Origin: Croceibacterium_B sp963783195
Lineage (GTDB): Bacteria; Pseudomonadota; Alphaproteobacteria; Sphingomonadales; Sphingomonadaceae
Direction of reading: 5' to 3'
Assembly (NCBI GenBank): GCA_963783195.1
Contig: CAWAMV010000004.1
Coordinates: 1,240,001-1,304,000, forward strand
DNA: 64,000 nt
Below, piece by piece: positions 28,129 to 37,377 of the stretch. The notes beneath the pieces are model-generated. The model saw only the letters and a list, made by a program, of their open reading frames with translations, was not told the DNA's origin and searched no databases. How positions within the stretch are numbered: position 1 is the first letter of the stretch; the number at the start of each line of letters is the position of its first letter. The position numbers were made by a program, and so were the translations under genes.

Positions 28129-28251
28129 TTACAAGATCTGCTCTAGTCGCACAGGCGTGAAATCCCGGGCATCGACGCCCACGTCCACCTGTCGTGGGAA
28201 GGCCTTGAACCGGCCGTGGCTGTGTCCATGAAGGTTCAGTGACTTTCGGTG
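28129..28251 (-). pseudogene. C-terminal remnant of a metallophosphoesterase gene
   Basis: On the minus strand, 40 sense codons after an in-frame TAG (28252-28254) encode HRKSLNLHGHSHGRF, then QVDVGVDARDFTPV, then a TAA stop at 28129-28131. The GHSHG metal-binding motif and the DVGVDA..F.PV ending are those of small calcineurin-like phosphoesterases, normally about 180 residues long. The rest of the gene is absent upstream, where only unrelated sequence and the DUF2934 gene's upstream region follow. No other gene was seen in the 310-base gap 28094-28403. Confidence 0.6.
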
Positions 28252-28403
28252 CTAGCCGTTCCAGTCGCCCGCCGTCTGAAAAACCGATGGACTGTCAATC
28301 ACTCGTGTGAATCTTCGCGGCATGCTGTCGTCCGAATTTTCCGGGCTCCTTTGCGCGCCGCTGTCGTTGGTAATCCGAACGGCACGCAGAAAGGAGCGGC
28401 AAA

Positions 28404-28688
28404 ATGGCAAGCGATCTGGACAAAAGGATCCAGGAACGGGCGTACGAAATCTGGGAAAGCGAGGGTCGTCCCGAGGGTCGGCAGGAAGAACATTGGCAAC
28501 AGGCCCGCACGGAGTTCGCCGAGGCCAAGGCTGAGTCCAACGCGGGCAAGCGGGGGCGGACCGGCGCGAAGGCGCCAGTGAAGGGCGCCCGCGCTTCAGC
28601 GAAGGCGGAGAAGCCGGGGACTGATCCGGCAAAAGCGAAAGTGGCCACAGGGACTCGAAAGCGAGGCAAAGGTCAGGAGCTGGGATAA
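28404..28688 (+). CDS. DUF2934-family small protein
   Basis: This 94-residue, very basic protein has an N-terminal DUF2934 motif (about residues 5-35: RIQERAYEIWESEGRPEGR, then HWQQA), followed by a Lys/Ala/Gly-rich tail that looks disordered and could bind nucleic acid. DUF2934 genes in alphaproteobacteria often sit beside trehalose and glycogen genes, as here, where the glgE operon follows about 160 bases downstream. The function is unknown. An AAGGAG sequence precedes the ATG. Confidence 0.8.
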   Translation: MASDLDKRIQERAYEIWESEGRPEGRQEEHWQQARTEFAEAKAESNAGKRGRTGAKAPVKGARASAKAEKPGTDPAKAKVATGTRKRGKGQELG

Positions 28689-28850
28689 AGCCTGGCTGCG
28701 GCGTCACCGAAGTTCGCCGCCAAGCTCCCTGTCGCTCGCAAGCTCTGAACGGTCGCCCACGGGCGGGTGGAACGTCCGCTCCGCTCTCGCTTTGGTAGAA
28801 CAACGGTTTGTCTCATCAGGAGGAAAGCGCCTATTCTCACGCCATTGCCA

Positions 28851-31800
28851 ATGTGTATGATCTCGGCAGGGATCATTCCGATCGCTCGTGAAGCAGGCGA
28901 TAGCGAGCCGGACGCGATACTGGCTGCAGCGAAGAAGGCCGGCTTCGACGCCGTCATTTGGCGGCTCGGCGGATCGCTGTTCGAAGAGTCCGGCGCGGTT
29001 TTCGATGAGACGCTCGCGATTGCAAGGCGGGCGGGACTCAAGGTGATCATCGAGACTGATCCGCGGCTGTTCCCAGCCGATCATCCGCTGGTGACCTCGC
29101 ACCCATCGGCCTTTCGCCTGCACCGCTCGGGATCGGAGCGCACGCCAATCGATCCACGCAAGCCCGCGCCTCCAAGTGGATTGGCCAGTGCGCGGATGCG
29201 CGACGCCGTGGCAGTACGAGTTTTTGAAAAGCCCCTCCGCGTAGCTCTGGAGGGGCTTGTGCGACGCGGCATAGACGGGCTGCGGATCGACGGTGTCGAC
29301 GGAATCCATCCGCGGCTGCTTGGAAATCTCACCACAGCGTTGCGCGCGCGCGCGCCTGAGCTGACGATGATCGGCAGTGGCAGCGAGGACATCCAGCGCT
29401 TGTGCGAGTCGGCGCCCGCGTTCGACGCGCTCGTGAGTTCCTATTCCCGCTGGGATGGCCTCGGCGAGTGGTGGTTCGAGGAGGTCGAGGCGTTGCGCGC
29501 CGTCGCCCCTGTGATCAACGAAGTTCGCCTGGACAGCTGGCGTGACGCTGTCTTGTCGCTGCGGGAGGCCGCAGCGTTTGGCGACGGTTTCATTGCTCCC
29601 ATCGAGATGCTTTCGCGTGGCGAGGCCGTGATGAAGGCCGCCGCAGATGCGGTTGCGCTGGCGAACCGCGTAAGCGGCTTTGGCGGGGCGATCCGCAGAA
29701 TCAGCGGCTCGACAAGGCCGATTTCCGCAGTGCTCCGCGCCGAAGCCGCCGACCTGCGCGCGGCGCAAAATGCGCTGCTCATCCTGGTGAATGCCTCCAC
29801 GCATGAGGCGCCGCAACCGAAGCTCGCAAGCTTGTCGTCCGCTGGTGCAGCATTCGGCCCCTATAGCGGGGGGGACGATGCCACGCCGCTGGCGGCGGGT
29901 GAGGTCCGGGTGCTGAGCGGATCGCGTGGCCAGCCGATCGAGCTGTCGTACGCCCGTTCGCTCAGCGCTGCCACGGAATCAGGCGCGCGGCTGGTGCTCG
30001 AAAGCGTATCGCCCACGGTCGCGGGGGGTGACTTCCCGATCAAGCGCGTGGTCGGCGACAGCGTGTGCGTCGAAGCGACGATCTTCGCCGACGGGCACGA
30101 GAAGCTCGACGCGGAGTTGCGCTGGCGAGCCGCCGACGAAGACGAGTGGCGCGCGGTTCCCATGCAGCAGCTGGTGAACGACCGCTGGCGCGCCGAGCTG
30201 AGGCTCGAACGATTAGGGCGACACGAGTTCGTCGTCGAAGGATGGCTCGATCGCTTCGGGGGATTCCAGCGCGACTTCGGCAAGAAGGTCGATGCCGGAG
30301 TGGCGGAACCGGTCGAACGCGCCGAGGGGCGGTTGCTGGTGGCTCAGGCGGCAAGCCGCGCCAGTCGGTGAACTGGCGAAGGCGCTGAAGAAACACCTGG
30401 CCGCCTACGACAAGGCGGGGGAGGGGGATGGTGCGCGGTTGCTGCTGTCCGACGATCTCGGCGAGCTCATGCACGCAGCCGACGATCGTCCGCACCGTGC
30501 AGTCTCACATACGTACTCGATCGATGCCGAGCGGATCGAGGCGCGCTTCTCGAGCTGGTACGAACTGTTTCCCCGCTCGATGAGCGGCGATGCCGAGCGG
30601 CACGGCACCTTTGCGGACGTGATCGAGCACCTGCCGCGGGTCCGTGCGATGGGCTTCGACACCCTGTACTTTCCGCCGATCCACCCGATCGGCAGGACCA
30701 ATCGCAAAGGCCCCAACAACACCCTGACCCCGGGCGCGGACGACCCGGGGAGCCCCTATGCGATCGGTGCAGCGGAAGGTGGGCACGATGCGATTCACCC
30801 CGAACTGGGCAGCTTCGAAGACTTCGACCGGCTGGTGAAGGCCGCGGCCGAGCACGGGCTGGAGATTGCGCTCGATTTCGCGATCCAGGCCGCGCCCGAC
30901 CACCCTTGGCTGAAAGAGCATCCCGGCTGGTTCGCATGGCGCCCTGACGGGACCATGAAGTACGCCGAGAATCCGCCCAAGAAATATCAGGACATCGTCA
31001 ACGTCGACTTCTACGGCCCGGACGCGGTGCCGGGACTCTGGGAAGCGCTGCGCGACGTCGTGCTGCTGTGGGTCGGGCATGGGGTGAAGACCTTCCGGGT
31101 GGACAACCCGCACACCAAGCCGCTGCCGTTTTGGGAATGGATGATCGGCGAGGTGCGCGGGCGTCATCCCGAGGTCATCTTTCTGTCCGAAGCCTTCACC
31201 CGGCCGACGATGATGTACCGTCTGGCGAAAATCGGCTTCAGCCAGAGCTACACCTATTTCACCTGGCGCGATCGCAAGCACGAGCTGACCGAATACATCA
31301 CCGAGCTGACCACCGAGGCGCCCAGGGAGTTCTATCGCCCCCACTTCTTCGTCAACACGCCCGACATCAACCCGCACTTCCTCCAGACCGGAGGCCGACC
31401 GGCGCACCGCATCCGCGCCGTACTGGCGGCAACGCTGTCGGGCTTATGGGGCATCTACTCGGGTTTCGAGCTGTGCGATGCGACCCCGTTGGGTCCGGGC
31501 AAGGAAGAATATCTCGATTCCGAAAAGTTCCAGCTCCGCCCCCGCGACTGGGATGCGCCGCGGCAATATCATCTCCGACGTGACCCTGTTGAACCGGCTC
31601 AGGCGTGCGAATGAAGCGCTTCAAACTCACTTGAACACGCGTTTCTACGCCGCAAACCACGAGAACATCATCTGGTACGGCAAGCCTCCGCCATCTGCCG
31701 ACGGGCCGCTGCGCGAGATGATCATGGTGATGGTCAACATGGACCCGCATCATGCCCATGGCTGCAGTTTCGAGGTCCCCCTGTGGGAATTCGGATTGCC

Positions 31801-31939
31801 CGACGACGCGAGCATCGGTGTCGAGGACCTCGCCGCCGGGCATCGTTTCGACTGGAGCGGCAAATTCCAGAGCATCCATCTCGCGCCCGACGAGCCGTAT
31901 CGCATCTGGCGGCTTACCCGGAAGGAGGACCCGGCATGA
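28851..31939 (+). pseudogene. glgE: Maltose-1-phosphate maltosyltransferase with extra N-terminal barrel, two frameshifts
   Basis: GlgE extends alpha-1,4-glucan from maltose-1-phosphate. The product would be about 1,029 residues: an N-terminal degenerate GH13-like region (VIWRLGGSL, then GIDGLRIDGVDGI), the GlgE N-domain (LESVSPTVAGGDFPIKRVVGD), and the GH13_3 barrel with nucleophile Asp in FRVDNPHTKP (near 31098), acid Glu in LSEAFTRP and FVNTPDINP. The frame shifts at about 30355-30364 (AQAASR to VGELAKAL) and at about 31559-31566 (RDWDAP to GNIISDVTLLNR). Each is explained by one extra C. The start is uncertain: ATG 28851 or 28857, with a good AGGAGG too far upstream. The stop overlaps treS by ATGA. 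Confidence 0.85.
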
Positions 31940-34900
31940 ACCAGATGAATCACCCGCCCTCCCAATCGGCAACCGCTTCCGCCACGATATCGTCCGCAGA
32001 CGACCCGCTGTGGTACAAGGACGCGGTCATCTACCAGCTCCACGTGAAGAGCTTCTTCGACGCCAACAACGACGGCGTCGGCGACTTCGCGGGGCTGATG
32101 GAAAAGCTCGATTACGTTGCCGACCTCGGCGTCACTGCGGTCTGGCTTCTGCCGTTCTACCCCAGTCCGCGGCGCGACGACGGGTACGACATCGCCATGT
32201 ACCGCGACGTCAGCTCCGACTACGGCACGATGGAGGAGGCCCGCGCGTTCATCGAGGCGGCTCATTCGCGCGGCCTGCGCGTGATCACAGAACTGGTGAT
32301 CAACCACACCAGCGACCAGCATCCCTGGTTCCAAGCAGCGCGAAAGGCGCCGCCGGGCAGCCCCGAGCGGGCGATGTATGTCTGGTCGGACGACGACCAG
32401 CTCTATTCGGGCACCCGGATCATCTTTTGCGACACCGAGAAGTCCAACTGGACCTGGGACGAGGAGGCCGGCGCATACTTCTGGCACCGGTTCTATTCGC
32501 ATCAGCCCGATCTGAATTTCGACAATCCCAAGGTGCTCGAAGAAGTGCTCTCCGTCATGCACTTCTGGCTGGATGCCGGGATCGATGGCCTGCGCCTCGA
32601 TGCCATCCCCTACCTGATCGAACGCGACGGCACATCGAACGAGAACCTGCCCGAGACCCACCAGGTCCTGAAAGATATCCGCGCCGATCTCGATGCGCAC
32701 TATCCCGGCCGCATGCTCCTGGCCGAGGCCAACATGTGGCCCGAGGATACGCAGCAGTACTTCGGCGAGCAGGACGGCAGGACCGACGAATGCCACATGG
32801 CGTTCCACTTCCCGCTGATGCCGCGGATGTACATGGCTGTGGCGCAGGAGGACCGCTTCCCCATCACCGATATCATGCGCCAGACGCCCGATATTCCGGA
32901 AGACGCGCAATGGGCGATCTTTCTGCGGAACCACGACGAGCTTACCCTCGAGATGGTCACCGATTCAGAGCGCGATTACCTGTGGAACACTTATGCCGCC
33001 GACCGGCGGGCGCGCATCAACCTTGGGATTCGCCGCCGCCTCGCCCCGCTGATGGAGCGCGACCGCCGGCGGATCGAGCTCCTGAACGCGCTGCTGCTGA
33101 CAATGCCGGGTACGCCAGTGCTCTATTACGGCGATGAAATCGGAATGGGCGACAACATCTTTCTCGGCGATCGCGACGGGGTGCGCACTCCGATGCAGTG
33201 GTCGCCCGACCGGAACGGCGGCTTCTCGCGCGCGGACCCCGCCTTGCTCTCGCTGCCGCTGATCCAGAACCCGCTCTACGGCTACGAGGCGGTCAACGTC
33301 GAGGCGCAAGAGCGGGATCAGCACTCGCTGCTCAACTGGATCAAGCGAATGCTTGCGGTACGGCGCGAACACACAGCGTTCGGACGCGGGACCCAGACCT
33401 TCCTGCGGCCGGCGAACAGGCGAATACTCGCCTACCTGCGCCGGCACGAGGGCGAGACGATCCTGTGCGTCGCCAATCTCAGCCGCACGGCGCAGGCCGT
33501 CGAGCTGGACCTGCATGAGTTCGAGGGCGCCACTCCAGTCGAGCTCACGGGCAGCTCTGCGTTCCCCCGGATCGGTCAGCTGCCCTACCTGTTGTCACTG
33601 CCGCCCTATGGCTTTTACTGGTTCGAACTGCGCGAGAACGCCGAAGCGCCCGACTGGGCCTCGGGGGCGCCGGCCGCGGAGGTCGAACGCCACACTTTCG
33701 TCCTGCGCCCGTCGCTCGCCGACCTCGGGCTCCCCGGCAATCGCGCGATCCTCGAGCGCGAGGTGCTGCCCGGCTACGTTGCGCAACGCCGCTGGTTCGG
33801 CGCCAAGGACGAGCGCATCGAGCGCGTCGAGGTGCTGCGGCTGACCGAAATGCCCGAAGTCGACGACCTGCTGCTGGGCGAGCTCGAGGTCGTCACCTCG
33901 CGGGGCAAGGCCGTCTACACGCTTCCTCTCGGGATCGCCTGGGAAGGCGAAGCGAACGGTCCTTACGCCTCCAACCTCGCGATCGCCCGCGTTCGCCGCG
34001 AACGCTACGTCGGGTTGCTGACTGACGGCTTTGCGCTTGCCGGCTTCGCTCGTTCGGTACTCTCGGCAATGCACGACGGGCGGAGCGTGCCCTCGGGCGA
34101 TGGTGAGTTGCGCTTCGAGGCGACCGGGCACTTCGACGTCGAGACCGCGGCCGAGCCGGAGTGGGTCGCCGCCGAACAGTCGAACAGCACGATGATCGTC
34201 GGGCGAAAAGCCGTCCTCAAGCTGCTGCGCAAGATCGCCCCGGGGGTCCACCCCGACGCAGAGATGGTCGGCTATCTTACCGAACACGGGTTTGCCAACG
34301 TTCCGCCGATCCTCGGCACCGTCCACCGCAGCCAAGCGGGTGAAGACACGCTGCTGATGATAGCCCAGGCCTTCGCCTACAACCAGGGCGACGGTTGGCA
34401 GTGGACGCTCGGCATGCTCGAGCGGATGGCAACGGAAAGCGAGTGGAGTTCGGCCAGTTACGCCAATTTCGCGCGCAATTTGGGACAGCGGCTCGGCGAA
34501 TTGCACGCGGTACTCGCCCGCCCCACCGACGATCCTGACTTTGCACCCGCCTCGCTCGGCACGCCAGATGCCGAGGCGTTGGCCGCGCGCATCATCGGGG
34601 AGCTTGACCGTGCGCTCGACCAGCTCGCGCAGGCCGGCCTCGGCGACGCGACGGAAAAGGACATTGCGCTCCTGCACGGCCGCCGCGACGAGCTGGCGGC
34701 GCGGATCGGCGAAGTCGCAGCGGCCGCAAAAGGGCAGTCGAGAACGCGCATCCACGGGGACCTTCACCTGGGACAGGTGCTGGTGACCGGCGACGACGTT
34801 ATGTTCATCGACTTCGAAGGCGAGCCGGCGCGACCGCTGCACGAACGCAGGGCCAAGGACCTGCCGTTGCGCGACGTGGCCGGCGTGCTGCGCAGCTTCG

Positions 34901-35187
34901 ACTACGCCGCGGCGTTCGCGCAACGCGATCGCCCGGCCGGGGCCGACAGCTGGGAAGAACGCGCCAGACGCCTGGCCGACGAGTTCCGCGAGAGCGCGGC
35001 CGATGCCTTCCTGGAAGGCTACGCGGCAGTGGGCGGGCAAATGCCTGGTCCGCTGCTCGACCTGTTCCTCCTCGAAAAGGCAGCTTACGAAGTCGGGTAC
35101 GAAGCTGCCAACCGCCCGGACTGGATCGAAGTCCCGGCCGCGGGCCTCGCGCAGGCCGCCAGAAGACTTCTCGGAGAAACCGAATGA
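31936..35187 (+). CDS. treS: Trehalose synthase fused to maltokinase
   Basis: This 1,083-residue bifunctional protein joins two steps. The GH13 TreS domain (about residues 25-560) isomerises trehalose and maltose; it starts WYKDAVIYQLHVKSFFD and has the nucleophile Asp in GLRLDAIPY (near 222), Glu in LLAEANMWPED and LRNHDELTLE. The C-terminal maltokinase domain (about 600-1083) has the kinase-like RIHGDLHLGQVLV (near 941) and FIDFEGEPARP, and would phosphorylate maltose to maltose-1-phosphate for GlgE. The start overlaps the glgE stop and the end overlaps glgB, both by ATGA. Confidence 0.95.
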   Translation: MNQMNHPPSQSATASATISSADDPLWYKDAVIYQLHVKSFFDANNDGVGDFAGLMEKLDYVADLGVTAVWLLPFYPSPRRDDGYDIAMYRDVSSDYGTMEEARAFIEAAHSRGLRVITELVINHTSDQHPWFQAARKAPPGSPERAMYVWSDDDQLYSGTRIIFCDTEKSNWTWDEEAGAYFWHRFYSHQPDLNFDNPKVLEEVLSVMHFWLDAGIDGLRLDAIPYLIERDGTSNENLPETHQVLKDIRADLDAHYPGRMLLAEANMWPEDTQQYFGEQDGRTDECHMAFHFPLMPRMYMAVAQEDRFPITDIMRQTPDIPEDAQWAIFLRNHDELTLEMVTDSERDYLWNTYAADRRARINLGIRRRLAPLMERDRRRIELLNALLLTMPGTPVLYYGDEIGMGDNIFLGDRDGVRTPMQWSPDRNGGFSRADPALLSLPLIQNPLYGYEAVNVEAQERDQHSLLNWIKRMLAVRREHTAFGRGTQTFLRPANRRILAYLRRHEGETILCVANLSRTAQAVELDLHEFEGATPVELTGSSAFPRIGQLPYLLSLPPYGFYWFELRENAEAPDWASGAPAAEVERHTFVLRPSLADLGLPGNRAILEREVLPGYVAQRRWFGAKDERIERVEVLRLTEMPEVDDLLLGELEVVTSRGKAVYTLPLGIAWEGEANGPYASNLAIARVRRERYVGLLTDGFALAGFARSVLSAMHDGRSVPSGDGELRFEATGHFDVETAAEPEWVAAEQSNSTMIVGRKAVLKLLRKIAPGVHPDAEMVGYLTEHGFANVPPILGTVHRSQAGEDTLLMIAQAFAYNQGDGWQWTLGMLERMATESEWSSASYANFARNLGQRLGELHAVLARPTDDPDFAPASLGTPDAEALAARIIGELDRALDQLAQAGLGDATEKDIALLHGRRDELAARIGEVAAAAKGQSRTRIHGDLHLGQVLVTGDDVMFIDFEGEPARPLHERRAKDLPLRDVAGVLRSFDYAAAFAQRDRPAGADSWEERARRLADEFRESAADAFLEGYAAVGGQMPGPLLDLFLLEKAAYEVGYEAANRPDWIEVPAAGLAQAARRLLGETE

Positions 35188-37373
35188 CCGCCCAGGAAGA
35201 CGTACTCGCAAGGTCCGCCTTCGCGCTGCTGGAGGGCCGCCTCGATGACCCGTTCGCCCTGCTCGGTCCCCATCAGGGCGAGGGGGGACGCGTGGTGCGC
35301 ACGTTCCAGCCGGGCGCCGAAGCGGTCGACTGCGTGGCTGCCGACGGCGGCCGGCCTGTGCGGCTGGAGGAGACGGAGGCGGGCTTTTTCGCGGGGGTGG
35401 TGGAGTTTGCCGGGCCTTATCTGCTGCGCATCCAGTGGCCCGGGGGGACAGTGCAGGAGACGGAAGATCCTTACGCCTTCGGGACGATGTTGCCGGACTT
35501 CGATCTCCACCTGTTCGCCGAGGGCCGGCATTTCGAAATGGGCCGCGTTTTCGGCGCTCAGCCGCGTGAGGCGGACGGCACGTCGGGCGTACTGTTCTCG
35601 GTCTGGGCGCCGAACGCCCGGCGCGTGTCAGTCGTCGGCGACTTCAACGGCTGGGACGGGCGGCGGCACCCGATGCGGCTTCGCCATTCGGCAGGCGTGT
35701 GGGAGCTGTTCGTCCCTCGGCTCGGCCCTGGCGCGCACTACAAGTTCGAGATCGCCGGCGCCGACGGCGGGATCGTGCAGAGGGCCGACCCGCTCGCCCG
35801 GCAGACCGAACGACCGCCTGCCACCGGTTCGGTGGTCGCGCCGGTCGCCGACTATACCTGGTCCGACAGCGACTGGATGTCCGAACGTGCGTCCCGCCAC
35901 GCCCCCGAGGCGCCGATCTCCATCTACGAAGTCCACGCCGCGTCGTGGATGAAGCCCGACGGCGAGGGGGATCGCGCGTTCGATTGGGCCGGCCTGACCG
36001 AGCGGCTGATTCCCTATGCGGCCGACATGGGTTTCACCCACGTCGAGCTGCTGCCGATCATGGAGCATCCGTTCGGCGGGTCGTGGGGCTACCAGCCGCT
36101 GTCGCAGTTCGCACCGTCTGCGCGGTTCGGCCGACCGGAGGACTTCGCCGCGTTCGTTGACGCCTGCCACCGCACGGGGTTGGGCGTGATCCTCGACTGG
36201 GTGCCGGCGCACTTCCCGACGGATCCGCACGGTCTTGCCCAGTTCGATGGCACCCATCTCTACGAGCATTCGGACCCCCGCGAAGGGTTCCACCAGGACT
36301 GGAACACGCTCATCTACAATCTCGGGCGGAACGAGGTCTCCGGCTTCCTGCTCGCCTCGGCGGTCTGGTGGCTCGAGACGTTCCACGTCGATGGACTGCG
36401 CGTCGATGCGGTCGCCTCGATGCTCTACCGCGACTACAGCCGCAATGCCGGGGAGTGGGTGCCCAACGTTCACGGTGGGCGCGAGAATCTCGAGTCGGTC
36501 GCCTTCCTCAAGCACCTGAACACAATCGTCTCGGAGCGCTGCCCCGGAGCGATCACGGTCGCCGAGGAATCGACCGCATGGCCCGGGGTGACTTCGCCCG
36601 TTCCGCAGGGCGGGCTGGGTTTCAACTACAAGTGGAACATGGGCTGGATGCACGACACGCTCGAATACATCGAGCGCGATCCCGTCCACCGCATGTGGCA
36701 CCACAATGATCTCAGCTTCCCGATGGTCTATGCCTTTTCCGAGAAATACGTGTTGCCGATCAGCCACGACGAGGTCGTCCACGGCAAGGGCTCGCTGTGG
36801 GACAAGATGCCGGGCGACCGCTGGCGCAAGTTCGCCAACCTGCGCGCCTACCTCGCGTTCATGTGGACGCACCCGGGCAAGAAGCTGCTGTTCATGGGCT
36901 GCGAACTGGGAATGGAGCGCGAGTGGAACCACGACGAATCGATCCCGTGGGACCTGCTCGACAACCAGGAGAACGCGGGCGTTCAGCTGCTCGTGCGCGA
37001 TCTCAACAATCTCTACCGCCAGGAACCGGCGCTTCATGCGCTCGACACCGATCCCGATGGGTTCCGCTGGCTTGCCGCGGACGATGCGGAGAACAGCGTC
37101 TACGCCTTCCACCGCAGGGGCGGGGGCGGGGCGGACATCGCGGTGATCGCCAACATGACGCCGGAGCCACAGCGAAATTATCGCGTCGGCCTGCCGCAGT
37201 CCGGAACCTGGCGCGAGTTGCTGAATTCGGATGCCGAGATGTACGGTGGCAGCAACTTCGGGAACGACGGCGGCGTGAGCGCCGATGGGCCGCAGCTCCA
37301 CGGCCAGCCGTGTTCGGCCGCGCTGTCGCTTCCGCCGCTCGGCGTGATAATCCTCAAGCACGGCGAAAGCTGA
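35184..37373 (+). CDS. glgB: 1,4-alpha-glucan branching enzyme
   Basis: This 729-residue GH13 enzyme introduces alpha-1,6 branches into the glucan made by GlgE. It has the full domain set: N1 carbohydrate-binding domain, the CBM48 domain (VSVVGDFNGWDGRRHPM), the barrel starting YEVHAASW, with the nucleophile Asp in GLRVDAVASMLYRDYSR (near 408), Glu in TVAEESTAWP and SHDEVVHGKGSL, and a C-terminal beta domain. The length is typical (about 730). Four bases separate its stop from glgX. Confidence 0.96.
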   Translation: MTAQEDVLARSAFALLEGRLDDPFALLGPHQGEGGRVVRTFQPGAEAVDCVAADGGRPVRLEETEAGFFAGVVEFAGPYLLRIQWPGGTVQETEDPYAFGTMLPDFDLHLFAEGRHFEMGRVFGAQPREADGTSGVLFSVWAPNARRVSVVGDFNGWDGRRHPMRLRHSAGVWELFVPRLGPGAHYKFEIAGADGGIVQRADPLARQTERPPATGSVVAPVADYTWSDSDWMSERASRHAPEAPISIYEVHAASWMKPDGEGDRAFDWAGLTERLIPYAADMGFTHVELLPIMEHPFGGSWGYQPLSQFAPSARFGRPEDFAAFVDACHRTGLGVILDWVPAHFPTDPHGLAQFDGTHLYEHSDPREGFHQDWNTLIYNLGRNEVSGFLLASAVWWLETFHVDGLRVDAVASMLYRDYSRNAGEWVPNVHGGRENLESVAFLKHLNTIVSERCPGAITVAEESTAWPGVTSPVPQGGLGFNYKWNMGWMHDTLEYIERDPVHRMWHHNDLSFPMVYAFSEKYVLPISHDEVVHGKGSLWDKMPGDRWRKFANLRAYLAFMWTHPGKKLLFMGCELGMEREWNHDESIPWDLLDNQENAGVQLLVRDLNNLYRQEPALHALDTDPDGFRWLAADDAENSVYAFHRRGGGGADIAVIANMTPEPQRNYRVGLPQSGTWRELLNSDAEMYGGSNFGNDGGVSADGPQLHGQPCSAALSLPPLGVIILKHGES

Positions 37374-37377
37374 CCCG

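Noticed and set aside
28769..28790. GGAAC upstream of glgE as an EcfG-type -35 element
   Set aside because: The bases 16-17 positions downstream read CTTT/TTTG, not CGTT, so the -10 does not match.
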